Positions 1 through 11,517 of a stretch of DNA of 64,000 nucleotides are shown piece after piece. Both the position numbers and the translations under genes were made by a program. The notes below the pieces were generated by a model. That model ran no database searches. It was not told where the DNA came from and saw only the letters and a list, made by a program, of their open reading frames with translations. Source of the DNA: Tragulus kanchil (lineage: Eukaryota; Chordata; Mammalia; Artiodactyla; Tragulidae); NCBI GenBank assembly GCA_022376925.1, contig JAIOJX010000032.1:204658939-204722938 (forward strand). Reading direction: 5' to 3'. Position 1 is the stretch's first letter; each line of letters starts with the position of its first letter.

Positions 1-4
1 TGAT

Positions 5-105
5 CCTTCAATCAATCATTCAATAAATATTTATTGAATTCCTACTGTGTTCCATGCACTGTGCTGAAGAACAGGAGATCAGCAATGAGTAAAGAAAAGG
101 TTTGG
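5..105 (-). mobile_element. L2 3'-end remnant, antisense
   Basis: The stretch with TTCAATAAATATTTATTGAA followed by a CTACTGTGTTCCATGCACTG-like sequence resembles the reverse complement of the mammal-wide L2 3' terminus. Degenerate and recognised by eye only. Confidence 0.5.
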
Positions 106-106
106 G

Positions 107-420
107 GGCTTCCCTGGTGGCTCAGTAGTAAAGAATCCACTTGCCAATGCAGTAGACATGGATCCGATCCCTGGTCCATAAAGAGCCCACATGCCTCGGA
201 GCAACTAAGCTCATGCACCACAACTACTGAACCTGTGCTCTAGAGCCACAGCTACTGAAGCCCACAAGCCTAGAGCACGTGCTCCATGAGGGAAGCCACC
301 TCAATGAGAAGGTAAAGCACAGCGACTAGAGAGTAGCCCCTACTCACTGCAACTACAGAAAAGCCTGCACAGCAATGAAGATTCAACACAACCAAAAATT
401 AAATAAATAAATATTTTTTC
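107..420 (+). mobile_element. CHR-type tRNA-derived SINE, long form
   Basis: It starts with the GGCTTCCCTGGTGGCTCAG head shared by ruminant tRNA-derived SINEs. It continues through repeated CACAACTACTGA/CCTAGAGC units to an (AAAT)n-like tail. A probable imperfect target duplication, AAAGGTTTGGG at 96-106 and AAAGTTTGGG near 425-434, flanks it. Confidence 0.85.
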
Positions 421-427
421 AAAAAAA

Positions 428-837
428 GTTTGGGTGGGAAACCTTCAATCCCATGACCTGGGCAGAAAAGACACTACTCTCCTCCCTATTTTCAGTAGAA
501 GGAGGATGGCAATTGAGAGGATATGACACTAATGAAAAATAATGATAGCTCTAGAACATACACAATCCCAACATACATGATCCCCCAAGTGACCACTTTT
601 GGGTCTGGTCACTACTGTGTGGTCAAATTTCCAGATGTTCTAGTTATTTGTTAACCAACTCTTTCCTCATTTCAGGATGTACAGGGTGTGAAGGAATCTT
701 CCTGTATCTACCTTACTCTGTTGAGGAAAGTGGTGAATTCTCCCAACTCTATTTAGACAATTTCAAAGGGCTTCTTTCTGCAGACCTCTTCTCACAAGGT
801 GGTGAGAAAAGCACGGATATGGGAAGGTAGAGACCTG
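428..837. other. No recognised feature
   Basis: AT-rich unique-looking sequence. The only open frame (60 codons, 648-830) has no recognisable domain or splice context. Confidence 0.5.
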
Positions 838-925
838 GGTCCTGTCCTTACACGTCTCTTACCAGTGAGTTTATCTTGGACAAGTCACATCATCCCTCTG
901 GGCCTCAGATTCCCCATCGGGCAGG
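838..925 (+). mobile_element. MIR SINE core remnant
   Basis: TTGGACAAGTCACATCATCC followed by TCTGGGCCTCAGATTCCCCATC matches the MIR core order (activity of the tRNA-unrelated central domain, then CTCAGTTTCC-like tail). Fragment only. Confidence 0.5.
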
Positions 926-1841
926 GAATTCGCTTGAGCCATGAGACTCTATGCTTCCTTTCCCCCGACATTTAATAACTCTTCTTGACCAAAGAAGAGA
1001 CAAGCTGCTCATGCATACTTGACCTTCTTCTTTGACTAGACATGCTATATAAGAGCTACCTTTGCAGCCCAGGACCATTCTACAAACAGCAGCTCCATGG
1101 AAAGTAATGTGGTCCAGCAAAGCCCAAAGTTCTAATCATGAGTCCAACTAATCACATGACCAAAGAAACCAATGCAACCTCTACATGTCATGGTTTCCTC
1201 TTCTCTCACATAACAGTAATGATGCAATCAAAGGTGAAGCCAAATGTGGAAATGCTTTGAAAAATATTAAGATGGGATCAAGAAGGTAAAAAAAAAAAAA
1301 AAAAAAAAGAGCTGACTTGAGTAACTTTTGAAAATGATGTTTTGACTGGAATCCATAAAGACAAAAAGAACAAAATAAAGACACAGTATTCTAGTCAAAA
1401 TTGTGTTTTTCATAAGGATATGGATTAGCAGTTCTGAACCTACATGTATAATAGGGTTGAACAAAGAAGGATAGAATTTACAGAAATGGGAGCCAGGTTT
1501 CTTACTATCAGAGAAAGAAGTGACCAATGAAGAGAGAAAGAATGCTAGACTGAATCCTTCAGATGCTGGATCAGAACTGGAGATATCAGTGTGAAATAAT
1601 TTTTATTTAAGTATACATGCAGATATATACAGAAACAAACATTGCTATGTGCAGATACATGGGTAACAAACTCTTCCACCAAGAAGGTGTAGAAGCAATG
1701 ATAGCCCCATAGCAAAAAGCACACCAGGAACTCAGAACTTGGATTGTAAATACCATTCTCCAATAAAAGTAACTGGAGCTCTTCAGAGGAAGAACTGATT
1801 CTTGGGCTGGAGCAGGGAAAATACATATAGTACCAAAAAGT
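926..1841. other. No recognised feature; A21 tract at 1288-1308
   Basis: Unique-looking AT-rich sequence. The pure A run could be an old retroposon tail, but no body or target duplication is evident around it. Confidence 0.45.
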
Positions 1842-1856
1842 AAAGAAATGGAAAAA

Positions 1857-2185
1857 GGGCTTCCCTGGTGGTCCAGTGGATAAGGACACTGCCTTGCAGT
1901 GCAAGGGGCGCCGGTTCGATCCCTGGCCTGGGAAGATCCCACGTGCCGCGGAGCGGCTGGACTGATGTGTCCAATTACTGAGCCTGAACTCTGGAGCGCA
2001 TGTGCCCAGAGTCGGCGCTCTGCAACAACAGACGCCACTGCGATGGGAGGCCCACAGGAGCCAAAGAACAAAGATGGATGAAAACAGAGAAATGAAAGAC
2101 CAGTAGAAGTGGCCCGCCCACTCCCCTCCCTCCCCAACCCGACCCCCGCCCAAAATAAATAAATAAATAAATCTTTTTGAAAAAA
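1857..2185 (+). mobile_element. CHR-family tRNA-derived SINE with target duplication
   Basis: The head GGCTTCCCTGGTGGTCCAG is followed by GGTTCGATCCCTGGCCTGG (B-box-like, retained from the tRNA ancestor) and a GATGTGTCCAATTACTGAG-type body, ending in (AAAT)n and an A-rich tail. A 15-bp direct repeat, AAAGAAATGGAAAAA at 1842-1856 and 2186-2200, is a clean target-site duplication. Confidence 0.92.
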
Positions 2186-2379
2186 AAAGAAATGGAAAAA
2201 AAGGAGAACACATCAGATGAATACAAGAGTCAAATTGAAAGTGCTCAGTGAGCCAAACTGCAAATGTTTGAGAAAGTATTGGGCTATAATTCAAAATCAA
2301 TGAGTTCATACCATGAATAAATAAGTTATTGAAAAGGCATAAATCTTCATAGAAGAGTTTCAAAATCTACATGTGGATT

Positions 2380-2900
2380 CTCCCTCCTCGAGGGACCGGA
2401 GCTTCATTTCCTTCCCTGTGAATGTGGGCTAGACATGGTGATTCACTTCCAATAAACAGAATCTAGAAAGGAAAAAACAGTAACTTTACAGTGGAGAAAA
2501 CTGGTAAAGTCACCTTATCCATATGATTGAGGTTAGCCTCGCCACTGATTAGTCATATTGGTGTCATGCACCTCCTGATATGGTGTGAAAGCAAGGGCAT
2601 TAATCTCTGTGGTATTCTAGAAAATCCACAACCCTGGTCTAATCATGAGAAAACCTCAGAAAAACCCAAGTGGAGGGCCATTCAGTAAGACACCTGAAAG
2701 TATCAAGGTCATGAGAAATAAAGAGCGACTGAGAAATCTTCACAGACTAGAAGAGACTCGACAACTAAATGCAACATGGTATCCTGGAACAGGGCAGGAA
2801 AAAAGAAAGACATTAGTAGAAAAACTGGGGAAATTCAAAGAAAACCTGTAGCTTCATTAATGGCATTATACCAATGATAATTTCTTAGTAAAGCAACCCA
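2380..2900 (+). mobile_element. Old L1M-like 3' UTR remnant
   Basis: The order GTAACTTTACAGTGGAGAAA, TTAATCTCTGTGGTATTC, ATCATGAGAAAACCTCAG, ACAACTAAATGCAACATGGT, ATCCTGGAACAGG resembles the 3' region of ancient mammal-wide L1 elements. The 68-codon open frame at 2645-2851 lies inside it and is not a gene. The subfamily cannot be set by eye. Confidence 0.45.
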
Positions 2901-2939
2901 AGGGAATGCTCTCTGTAAGAAAGGATCATTGCACGTGTA

Positions 2940-3153
2940 TTGGGCCTTCCCTGGTGGTTCATACAGTAAAGAGTCTGACTGCAATGTGGGAGACTCAGGT
3001 TTGATCCCTGGGTCAGGAAGATCCCCTGGAGAAGGAAATGGCAACCCATTCCAGTCTTATTCACCGGGAAATCCCATGGACGGAGGAACCTGATGGGCTT
3101 CATGGGGTCCATGGGGTTGCAAAGGGTGGGACACGACCTAGCAACTAACACTT
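2940..3153 (+). mobile_element. Bov-tA SINE
   Basis: CCTTCCCTGGTGGTTCATAC head, TTTGATCCCTGGGTCAGGAA box, CCCCTGGAGAAGGAAATGGC linker and GACACGACCTAGCAACTAAC 3' end in the canonical Bov-tA order. The 3' part is BovB-derived, which explains mobilisation by BovB. Confidence 0.93.
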
Positions 3154-4049
3154 AGAGGTAACGCTGGAGTTCTAGACCACTAACCACAAGGTGCCCATCT
3201 CAGCAGTAAGGGATCAGACGTGCCTTGGTTTGAAACAGAAGTTCAAAGTGAAGAGAGGACAGCCTGGGTGAGGGTGGATAGCAGTCAGAAGGGGAGGTAG
3301 AAAGCTGCATGGGGCCTCCCCAGCCTTCACCCAAGTCTCAGTGAGATGAACAGGCCCCCCCACAGGAAGTCACTTCTGTTCTACCCTTTAATTCTTACCT
3401 CTAGCAAAGTCATTCGATGGAAGCTTTTTCTCTGAAAGGGACCTGGTTTGTAATCAGGATCTATTGTCAGGGAGAAACAGCTCTTTCTCCCACGCACATG
3501 CGAGGCAAGGGATGGTGCCAAACAGTCACAGGACCCTTATTTTCTGCAACAGTGATGGCTTTGTGCACAGCGGCAAGATGCCAGGGCAACTGTTGGGGAA
3601 ACTACTGACGGCACTATATGGGGGTGTCAATTTTGATTGAGGTTAGCCTCGCCACTGATTAGTCATATTGGTGTCATGCACCTCCTGATATGGTGTGAAA
3701 GCAAGGGCATTAATCTCTGTGGTATTCTAGAAAATCCACAACCCTGGTCTAATCATGAGAAAACCTCAGAAAAACCCAAGTGGAGGGCCATTCAGTAAGA
3801 CACCTGAAAGTATCAAGGTCATGAGAAATAAAGAGCAACTGAGAAATCTTCACAGACTAGAAGAGACTCGACAACTAAATGCAACATGGTATCCTGGAAC
3901 AGGGCAGGAAAAAAGAAAGACATTAGTAGAAAAACTGGGGAAATTCAAAGAAAACCTGTAGCTTCATTAATGGCATTATACCAATGATAATTTCTTAGTA
4001 AAGCAACCCAAGGGAATGCTCTCTGTAAGAAAGGATCATTGCACGTGTA

Positions 4050-4263
4050 TTGGGCCTTCCCTGGTGGTTCATACAGTAAAGAGTCTGACTGCAATGTGGG
4101 AGACTCAGGTTTGATCCCTGGGTCAGGAAGATCCCCTGGAGAAGGAAATGGCAACCCATTCCAGTCTTATTCACCGGGAAATCCCATGGACGGAGGAACC
4201 TGATGGGCTTCATGGGGTCCATGGGGTTGCAAAGGGTGGGACACGACCTAGCAACTAACACTT
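4050..4263 (+). mobile_element. Bov-tA SINE (second copy through duplication A)
   Basis: Same element as at 2940-3153, identical in both flanks, so one insertion represented twice. Confidence 0.9.
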
Positions 4264-4386
4264 AGAGGTAACGCTGGAGTTCTAGACCACTAACCACAAG
4301 GTGCCCATCTCAGCAGTAAGGGATCAGACGTGCCTTGGTTTGAAACAGAAGTTCAAAGTGAAGAGAGGACAGCCTGGGTGAGGGTG

Positions 4387-6589
4387 GATAGCAGTCAGAA
4401 GGGGAGGTAGAAAGCTGCATGGGGCCTCCCCAGCCTTCACCCAAGTCTCAGTGAGATGAACAGGCCCCCCCACAGGAAGTCACTTCTGTTCTACCCTTTA
4501 ATTCTTACCTCTAGCAAAGTCATTCGATGGAAGCTTTTTCTCTGAAAGGGACCTGGTTTGTAATCAGGATCTATTGTCAGGGAGAAACAGCTCTTTCTCC
4601 CACGCACATGCCAGGCAAGGGATGGTGCCAAACAGTCACAGGACCCTTATTTTCTGCAACAGTGATGGCTTTGTGCACAGCGGGCAAGATGCCAGGGCAA
4701 CTGTTGGGGAAACTACTGACGGCACTGCAGGGCCCCAGGCTTTGCGGGAATTTCAGACTAAGCCGAGTGGAAGGAAGAGGACATCACCATGTGGCTCTTG
4801 CATCTTCTGGGAGTCATTGATGGGAAATCATGGAGAAATGTGGCTCATTCCTGTTTCAGAAACCCAATGGCAACACTGGGGACAGCAGAACAGACCCCTT
4901 CCAGAGAGGACAACATTTAAAACTAAGCATCATCCAGAATGAGTTACTGGACAAGCCAAGCTTTTCAAAGAGGGGGTTAACGCCTTTAAGTGTTAACGTC
5001 GGTCATGTGGTTTTGATGGAGACCTTTTCAGAGCTTGTTCCTCGTTCCCCCACCTTATGAAACAGAGCTGGAGAACACAAATTAACCTTTCCTGGGTGGT
5101 GGCAGGTCATTATGGGGAACAGCGGCTACGCCAAGTGCTTCGACACAGAAGAGCCTTCAGTGTTCGGGACATTTGCTGAATGGGTGGTGATCTCAGCGAT
5201 GGCCCTGAAATTCTCTTTCTTGAAAGAATCTCTGACATCAGCTTGTTTTTCCTTCAGAAAAGCATAAGGCATGTTCCCTCTATTCCACAAAGGCAAAACA
5301 CAGCCCTGCCCCAGGAGCTCTGTGACCCTGGCCAAGTGATGTCATCTCTGAGTGGCTCAGATCCCTTATCTGTAAAATCAGGAATAATGTTATGAGGTGA
5401 GATAATGCATGTTTAGAACACACACGAGAATAAAATTAGCACAACTGTGCCCAGCACTTAAGCTAGAGGGATCAGCAAACGTTAAAGGAAGGGGGAAGGG
5501 TGGGGGGATAGCAGTCAGAAGGGAGGTAGAAAGCTGCATGGGGCCTCCCCAGCCTTCACCCAAGTCTCAGTGAGATGAACAGGCCCCCCCACAGGAAGTC
5601 ACTTCTGTTCTACCCTTTAATTCTTACCTCTAGCAAAGTCATTCGATGGAAGCTTTTCTCTGAAAGGGACCTGGTTTGTAATCAGGATCTATTGTCAGGG
5701 AGAAACAGCTCTTTCTCCCACGCACATGCCAGGCAAGGGATGGTGCCAAACAGTCACAGGACCCTTATTTTCTGCAACAGTGATGGCTTTGTGCACAGCG
5801 GGCAAGATGCCAGGGCAACTGTTGGGGAAACTACTGACGGCACTGCAGGGCCCCAGGCTTTGCGGGAATTTCAGACTAAGCCGAGTGGAAGGAAGAGGAC
5901 ATCACCATGTGGCTCTTGCATCTTCTGGGAGTCATTGATGGGGAAATCATGGAGAAATGTGGCTCATTCCTGTTTCAGAAACCCAATGGCAACACTGGGG
6001 ACAGCAGAACAGACCCCTTCCAGAGAGGACAACATTTAAAACTAAGCATCATCCAGAATGAGTTACTGGACAAGCCAAGCTTTTCAAAGAGGGGGTTAAC
6101 GCCTTTAAGTGTTAACGTCGGTCATGTGGTTTTTGATGGAGACCTTTTCAGAGCTTGTTCCTCGTTCCCCCACCTTATGAAACAGAGCTGGAGAACACAA
6201 ATTAACCTTTCCTGGGTGGTGGCAGGTCATTATGGGGAACAGCGGCTACGCCAAGTGCTTCGACACAGAAGAGCCTTCAGTGTTCGGGACATTTGCTGAA
6301 TGGGTGGTGATCTCAGCGATGGCCCTGAAATTCTCTTTCTTGAAAGAATCTCTGACATCAGCTTGTTTTTCCTTCAGAAAAGCATAAGGCATGTTCCCTC
6401 TATTCCACAAAGGCAAAACACAGCCCTGCCCCAGGAGCTCTGTGACCCTGGCCAAGTGATGTCATCTCTGAGTGGCTCAGATCCCTTATCTGTAAAATCA
6501 GGAATAATGTTATGAGGTGAGATAATGCATGTTTAGAACACACACGAGATACATTAGAACAATGCTTAGCACAACTGTGCCCAGCACTT
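4387..6589 (+). repeat. Tandem duplication B (probable assembly artefact)
   Basis: Copy 1 is 4387-5459 and copy 2 is 5507-6589, offset 1120 bp. The first 340 bases of copy 1 are also the end of A copy 2, so 3276-3615, 4387-4726 and 5507-5846 are three versions of one segment. Differences are mainly 1-base homopolymer indels (GGGG/GGG, TTTTT/TTTT). Copy 1 loses about a dozen bases near 5430 before a garbled filler at 5460-5506. Confidence 0.9.
5310..5460 (+). mobile_element. MIR SINE, 3' damaged by join B
   Basis: CTGTGACCCTGGCCAAGTGA, TTATCTGTAAAATCAGGAAT and GTGAGATAATGCATG match the MIR core and 3' half. The last 30 bases are shorter than in the copy at 6429-6615. Confidence 0.7.
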
Positions 6590-6615
6590 GAGAAGAGCTC
6601 AGTGTGTTAATTATC
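6429..6615 (+). mobile_element. MIR SINE (intact copy through duplication B)
   Basis: Same MIR as 5310-5460 but continuing through CAATGCTTAGCACAACTGTG to the end of the element. This copy is the one contiguous with downstream unique DNA. Confidence 0.72.
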
Positions 6616-7800
6616 ACTATTTGCGGATGAAAACTCCCCAGATAGGATTGATTCAGTCTACTGCCTTTTGCTGCGTGCTCACCAACATCACTATGGGGAA
6701 AGCCACGCCACTGATGACTTCACCCACTGGGCCTCCTGTGGCCACTAGTGGTTTGTGCATATTCTAATTAGCACAGCTCACCTCCAGCCTGTACCTTATC
6801 CAGTGAGAAGGGGCAGAAAGATTTCCCTGGGTCAGGTTCCTCAAGTACCATGGCCTTTCACAATCCATCCCGGATGTTCCAGAATGAAACCTCTGCAGGT
6901 GTGCACTCCAGGCGGCACCTATCTGTGGACCGTCCATTGAAGAAGAACTGTCTCTGTGATCCTGCACTTCCACCGGGTTTGGAAGATGAACACCTGCCTG
7001 AGACAGAATTACAAAGCTCCTGGAACAAAGTTCCTGGTAGGCAGAGGCTTCGTCAGGAACTGGGGACAGTGGGGTGCTTGGAGCCCTTGGCGGGGCTGTC
7101 CTGCAGACAGCCCGTCCTAGGCTCTTTCAGGGCCCTAGTGCCAGGCCCCAACCCCTCCAACCCCACCACCATGGGCACTAGTGGAGCCCTTCCCCCCTTC
7201 TGCCAAAGACACAGAGCCCTCTTGCCTTATAGAGACTTACTTACCTGCCCCGAACCTCCCTCCGCCAACAGAGTAACTCACTAAAGAGATGCGTAAGAGA
7301 CCAGAGAGGTCTGAGGGATCCTCTCTCCAGGAAGCCTCGGGGGACAGAGGCAGGACCCCACCCTGGCATGCTCTGGGTATTCAGTCACTGATGCCTTTTG
7401 CTCTCCCCTTCCTCTTTTTCTTTCTCAATATCAGACTACTCTCTCTCCTCCCATCCCCTTCACTCTATTTCCTGATTCATCCCTCCTTCTCCCAGTTTCT
7501 CTCCCCTGGGTGGATGCCTCCTGCCTGTCAAGTATACCTGGTAGGACCGAGGGGGCTCCCTCCCCATCCACCCCAGAGCTTCTCCTGGGTCCACAGGCTG
7601 CAGACCTCTGAACCACCCTCCTACCACAACCTGGCACTTTCCTAAATTCACTCCAGCTCCTTCCCCCGAATCCACACCCACTGCTATCCCAGCTTGTCCA
7701 GCATGGGCTGGTTCAGTTTTATACCAGTCTGAACACCCAGAATTTCTGACTGAAGCACATCCATTGCATAGTCATAGGATTTGATGGCTTTACCCAAACC
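6616..7800. other. GC-richer unique sequence without a supported gene
   Basis: Contains a 144-codon open frame (6850-7284, +) and a 118-codon frame (7289-7645, +), both in C-rich sequence with poor codon structure and no recognisable domain. The region carries pyrimidine-rich tracts (7390-7500). No convincing promoter, exon pair or repeat was seen. Confidence 0.4.
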
Positions 7801-7815
7801 TCTCCAAAACTTTTT

Positions 7816-8035
7816 TTTTAATTTTTTTTTGGGGGGTCACTTCTATTGGTCTTTCATTTATTTATTTTCATCCATCTTTGTTCTTTGGCCTGTGTGAGCC
7901 TCCCATCACAGCGGCCTCGCTTGTTTCAGAGCAGTCGCTCTGCAGCACATGGGATTTTCCTAGGCCAGGGATCGAACCGGCACCCCTTGCACTGCAAGGT
8001 GGCGTCCTTACCCACTGGACCACCAGGGAAGCCCA
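7816..8035 (-). mobile_element. CHR-family SINE, antisense, with target duplication
   Basis: On the minus strand it reads from the GGGCTTCCCTGGTGGTCCAG head through GGTTCGATCCCTGGCCTAGG to an A-rich tail. TCTCCAAAACTTTTT at 7801-7815 and again at 8036-8050 is a 15-bp target-site duplication. Confidence 0.92.
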
Positions 8036-8313
8036 TCTCCAAAACTTTTTAGATGCTACCTTATAAAGTAGTTTTTGTTTTGTTGGACATGATGATATTG
8101 CAGTTATATTTTTAAATCCTTGTCCGAGATATATTCTTTTAAGTATGTGCAGGTGAAATGATGTGACTGTGGAGGAATAATCAGATGAGGGCATGGCCTT
8201 GAGTTGATGTTTCCTGGGAATAGATAATGGGTATGTGAGCATTCATCATACTCTCCACTGTCTTTCTCCATAGTAGAAAGTTTGCAGTAATACTCCAGTA
8301 ATCAAAAAAGAAG

Positions 8314-8530
8314 GCTTCCCTCAGTGGCTCAGTGGTAAAGAATCTGTCTGCCAATGCAGGAGATGCAGGTTCCATCAGTGGGTCAGAAAGATCCCCTGGA
8401 GAAGGGAATGGAAACCCACTCCAGTATTCTTGCTGGAAGAATTCCATGGACAGAGGAGTCTGGCGGGCTACAGTCTATTGGGCTGCGAAGAGTCAGACAC
8501 GACTTAGCAACCAAACAGCAACAATCAAAA
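8314..8530 (+). mobile_element. Bov-tA SINE
   Basis: GGCTTCCCTCAGTGGCTCAG head, TCCCCTGGAGAAGGGAATGG linker and GTCAGACACGACTTAGCAAC 3' end, then ACAGCAACAATC, in canonical order. Confidence 0.93.
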
Positions 8531-8689
8531 AAAGAGTGAAATGAATGAATGAACAAAGACTGGCAGAAAGTTAACTACTGAAACTGGGTGATACATACAT
8601 GTGAGTTCACCATATTATTTTCTCTTTCTTTCTATTTTTTTATATGTTTGAAAACTTCCGTGATAAAAAAAAAGTTTCCCATTTTGTAA

Positions 8690-8956
8690 AGATGCCATCT
8701 TATCCTGACAAACCTAGACAGTGTATTAAAAAGCAGAGACATAACTTTGCCAACAGAGGTTCATATACTCAAAACCATGGTTTTCCCAGTAATCATGTAC
8801 AGATATAAGAGTTGAACCAAAAAGAAGGCTGAGCACCAAAGAATTGATGCTTTCGAACTGAGGTACTGGAGAAGACTCTTGATAGTCCCTCAGACAACAA
8901 GGAGATCAAACCAGTAAATCCTGAAGAAAATCAGCCCTGAATATTCATCGGAAGGA
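8690..8956 (+). mobile_element. BovB (RTE) 3' region, cut by join C
   Basis: The segment GTGTATTAAAAAGCAGAGAC, ATGCTTTCGAACTGAGGTAC and CTGGAGAAGACTCTTGA is the conserved end of the BovB ORF. It stops in mid-element at 8956 where the assembly jumps back. Confidence 0.88.
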
Positions 8957-9119
8957 CATCTTTGTTCTTTGGCCTGTGTGAGCCTCCCATCACAGCGGCC
9001 TCGCTTGTTTCAGAGCAGTCGCTCTGCAGCACATGGGATTTTCCTAGGCCAGGGATCGAACCGGCACCCCTTGCACTGCAAGGTGGCGTCCTTACCCACT
9101 GGACCACCAGGGAAGCCCA
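8957..9119 (-). mobile_element. CHR-family SINE, truncated by join C
   Basis: Same element as 7816-8035 but lacking its tail and the left target duplication because copy 2 of duplication C starts inside it. The artificial truncation supports an assembly origin. Confidence 0.88.
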
Positions 9120-9395
9120 TCTCCAAAACTTTTTAGATGCTACCTTATAAAGTAGTTTTTGTTTTGTTGGACATGATGATATTGCAGTTATATTTTTAAA
9201 TCCTTGTCCGAGATATATTCTTTTAAGTATGTGCAGGTGAAATGATGTGACTGTGGAGGAATAATCAGATGAGGGCATGGCCTTGAGTTGATGTTTCCTG
9301 GGAATAGATAATGGGTATGTGAGCATTCATCATACTCTCCACTGTCTTTCTCCATAGTAGAAAGTTTGCAGTAATACTCCAGTAATCAAAAAGAA

Positions 9396-9612
9396 GGCTT
9401 CCCTCAGTGGCTCAGTGGTAAAGAATCTGTCTGCCAATGCAGGAGATGCAGGTTCCATCAGTGGGTCAGAAAGATCCCCTGGAGAAGGGAATGGAAACCC
9501 ACTCCAGTATTCTTGCTGGAAGAATTCCATGGACAGAGGAGTCTGGCGGGCTACAGTCTATTGGGCTGCGAAGAGTCAGACACGACTTAGCAACCAAACA
9601 GCAACAATCAAA
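9396..9612 (+). mobile_element. Bov-tA SINE (second copy through duplication C)
   Basis: Same insertion as 8314-8530 with identical flanks. Confidence 0.9.
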
Positions 9613-9772
9613 AAAAGAGTGAAATGAATGAATGAACAAAGACTGGCAGAAAGTTAACTACTGAAACTGGGTGATACATACATGTGAGTTCACCATATTA
9701 TTTTCTCTTTCTTTCTATTTTTTTATATGTTTGAAAACTTCCGTGATAAAAAAAAAGTTTCCCATTTTGTAA

Positions 9773-10292
9773 AGATGCCATCTTATCCTGACAAACCTAG
9801 ACAGTGTATTAAAAAGCAGAGACATAACTTTGCCAACAGAGGTTCATATACTCAAAACCATGGTTTTCCCAGTAATCATGTACAGATATAAGAGTTGAAC
9901 CAAAAAGAAGGCTGAGCACCAAAGAATTGATGCTTTCGAACTGAGGTACTGGAGAAGACTCTTGATAGTCCCTCAGACAACAAGGAGATCAAACCAGTAA
10001 ATCCTGAAGGAAATCAACCCTGAATATTCATCGGAAGGACTGATGCTGAAGCTTCAATACTTTGCCCACCTGATGTGAAGGGCTGACTCATTGGAAAAGA
10101 CCCTGATGCTGGGAAAGACTGAGGACAGGAGAAGGGGGCAGTAGGGTATGAGATGGTTGGATGGCATCATTGACTCAACGGACATGGACTTGAGCAAGCT
10201 CTGGGAGATGATGAAGGACAGGGAAGCCTGGGGTGCTGCAGTCCAAGGGATGGCAAAGAGTCAGACACGACTGAACCACTGAACAACAATAA
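9773..10292 (+). mobile_element. BovB (RTE) 3' end, contiguous copy
   Basis: This copy runs through the BovB 3' end: GACTGATGCTGAAGCTTCAA, CTGATGCTGGGAAAGACTGA, CAAAGAGTCAGACACGACTG, ending in GAACAACAATAATC. It is a 5'-truncated insertion of about 0.5 kb. The encoded remnant of the ORF C-terminus carries stops. Confidence 0.92.
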
Positions 10293-10429
10293 TCGTATCC
10301 TGAACTGTTCAACCATGTAAAGCCACATTCCTACTCAGAGTGCACTGCTGAGATACTGATGGACCGGTGTTTCCTCAAGGCCTCCAATGCAGCGGCTGCC
10401 TCTGCTCTCAGGCCGAGCTGTGTGCTGTG

Positions 10430-10770
10430 CTCTCAGATGAGTAGTCTGAAATGCTCCAGAATGAGACCTGTCTTGGCCAGCAAGTTTACAGCTCTATGCC
10501 TTTGCAAATGCTCTTCCTTCCACATGGACTGCCTTTCCCTGACCTACCCATCTCTCATTCTCATGCCCTCTGCTGTCAAGTTTTCTCCAATTCTTCAGGC
10601 TTTTGCCACCAGCGGACCTTAGTCATTCCTCAATGTCATTCCATTCTCCTGGAATTCTAATATCTGTTTTTATGCCTAGCCCCAATCCCACACTAGACAT
10701 TTAGCTACTCAAGAGCAGGGATTTTTTTTAAACTCAACTTTCCATAGTCATGACTTCAAATACCATCTAT
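10430..10770 (+). mobile_element. L2 LINE 3' remnant, sense
   Basis: TGCCTTTGCAAATGCTCTTC, TTCTCCTGGAATTCT and CTACTCAAGAGCAGGGATTT follow the order of the L2 ORF end and 3' UTR. The 87-codon frame here is a by-product, not a gene. Confidence 0.55.
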
Positions 10771-10850
10771 ATATTTATGACTCGCCAATTAATACTACCA
10801 TCTGGACTCTCCTAAGCCCTGAAGCCTATAGTCGATAAAAAAGTTTCCCA

Positions 10851-11378
10851 TTTTGTAAAGATGCCATCTTATCCTGACAACCCTAGACAGTGTATTAAAC
10901 AGCAGAGACATAACTTCGCCACCAGAGGGTCATATACTCAAAAACATGGTTTTCCCAGTAATCATGTACAGATATAAGAGTTAAACCCAAAAAGAAGGCT
11001 GAGCACCAAAGAATTGATGCTTTCGAACTGAGGTACTGGAGAAGACTCTTGATAGTCCCTCAGACAACAAGGAGATCAAACCAGTAAATCCTGAAGGAAA
11101 TCAACCCTGAATATTCATCGGAAGGACTGATGCTGAAGCTTCAATACTTTGCCCACCTGATGTGAAGGGCTGACTCATTGGAAAAGACCCTGATGCTGGG
11201 AAAGACTGAGGACAGGAGAAGGGGGCAGTAGGGTATGAGATGGTTGGATGGCATCATTGACTCAACGGACATGGACTTGAGCAAGCTCTGGGAGATGATG
11301 AAGGACAGGGAAGCCTGGGGTGCTGCAGTCCAAGGGATGGCAAAGAGTCAGACACGACTGAACCACTGAACAACAATA
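10851..11378 (+). mobile_element. BovB (RTE) 3' end (third representation, duplication D)
   Basis: Same insertion as 9773-10292. Its first 130 bases carry several differences from the other two versions, consistent with a poor-quality contig start. Confidence 0.88.
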
Positions 11379-11517
11379 ATCGTATCCTGAACTGTTCAAC
11401 CATGTAAAGCCACATTCCTACTCAGAGTGCACTGCTGAGATACTGATGGACCGGTGTTTCCTCAAGGCCTCCAATGCAGCGGCTGCCTCTGCTCTCAGGC
11501 CGAGCTGTGTGCTGTGC

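Larger units (their letters stand above)
2525..4726 (+). repeat. Tandem duplication A (probable assembly artefact)
   Basis: Copy 1 is 2525-3615 and copy 2 is 3635-4726, in the same orientation, offset 1110 bp. They are nearly identical (a G/A difference near 2727/3837, a G/C difference near 3501/4611 and a 1-base G indel near 3572/4681). The 19 bases between the copies match neither continuation. Copy 2 continues without a break into unique sequence, while copy 1 stops abruptly at the filler. This is what an unmerged contig overlap looks like. Confidence 0.9.
7873..10040 (+). repeat. Tandem duplication C (probable assembly artefact)
   Basis: Copy 1 is 7873-8956 and copy 2 is 8957-10040, offset about 1084 bp, with no filler. 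The join at 8956/8957 cuts a BovB element in the left copy and a CHR SINE in the right copy. Both elements are complete only when the copies are merged. Confidence 0.92.

Noticed and set aside
1288..1308. Poly(A) tail of a processed pseudogene
   Set aside because: No recognisable upstream gene body and no flanking target duplication.
1857..2185. tRNA gene, from the GGTTCGATCCC box
   Set aside because: The B-box-like sequence belongs to the tRNA-derived SINE head. There is no cloverleaf with an intact acceptor stem. The same applies to all other CHR and Bov-tA copies.
1545..2363. 272-codon open frame on the minus strand
   Set aside because: It runs antisense through the CHR SINE at 1857-2185 and flanking AT-rich DNA, is low in complexity, and has no domain.
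4574..6299. Open frames of 122, 154 and 130 codons that recur
   Set aside because: They are the same non-coding segment in different duplication copies, shifted between frames by 1-base indels. They have no domain.
6850..7284. 144-codon open frame on the plus strand
   Set aside because: No recognisable domain, Pro/Ser/Arg-rich as expected of C-rich non-coding DNA, and overlapping frames are open too.
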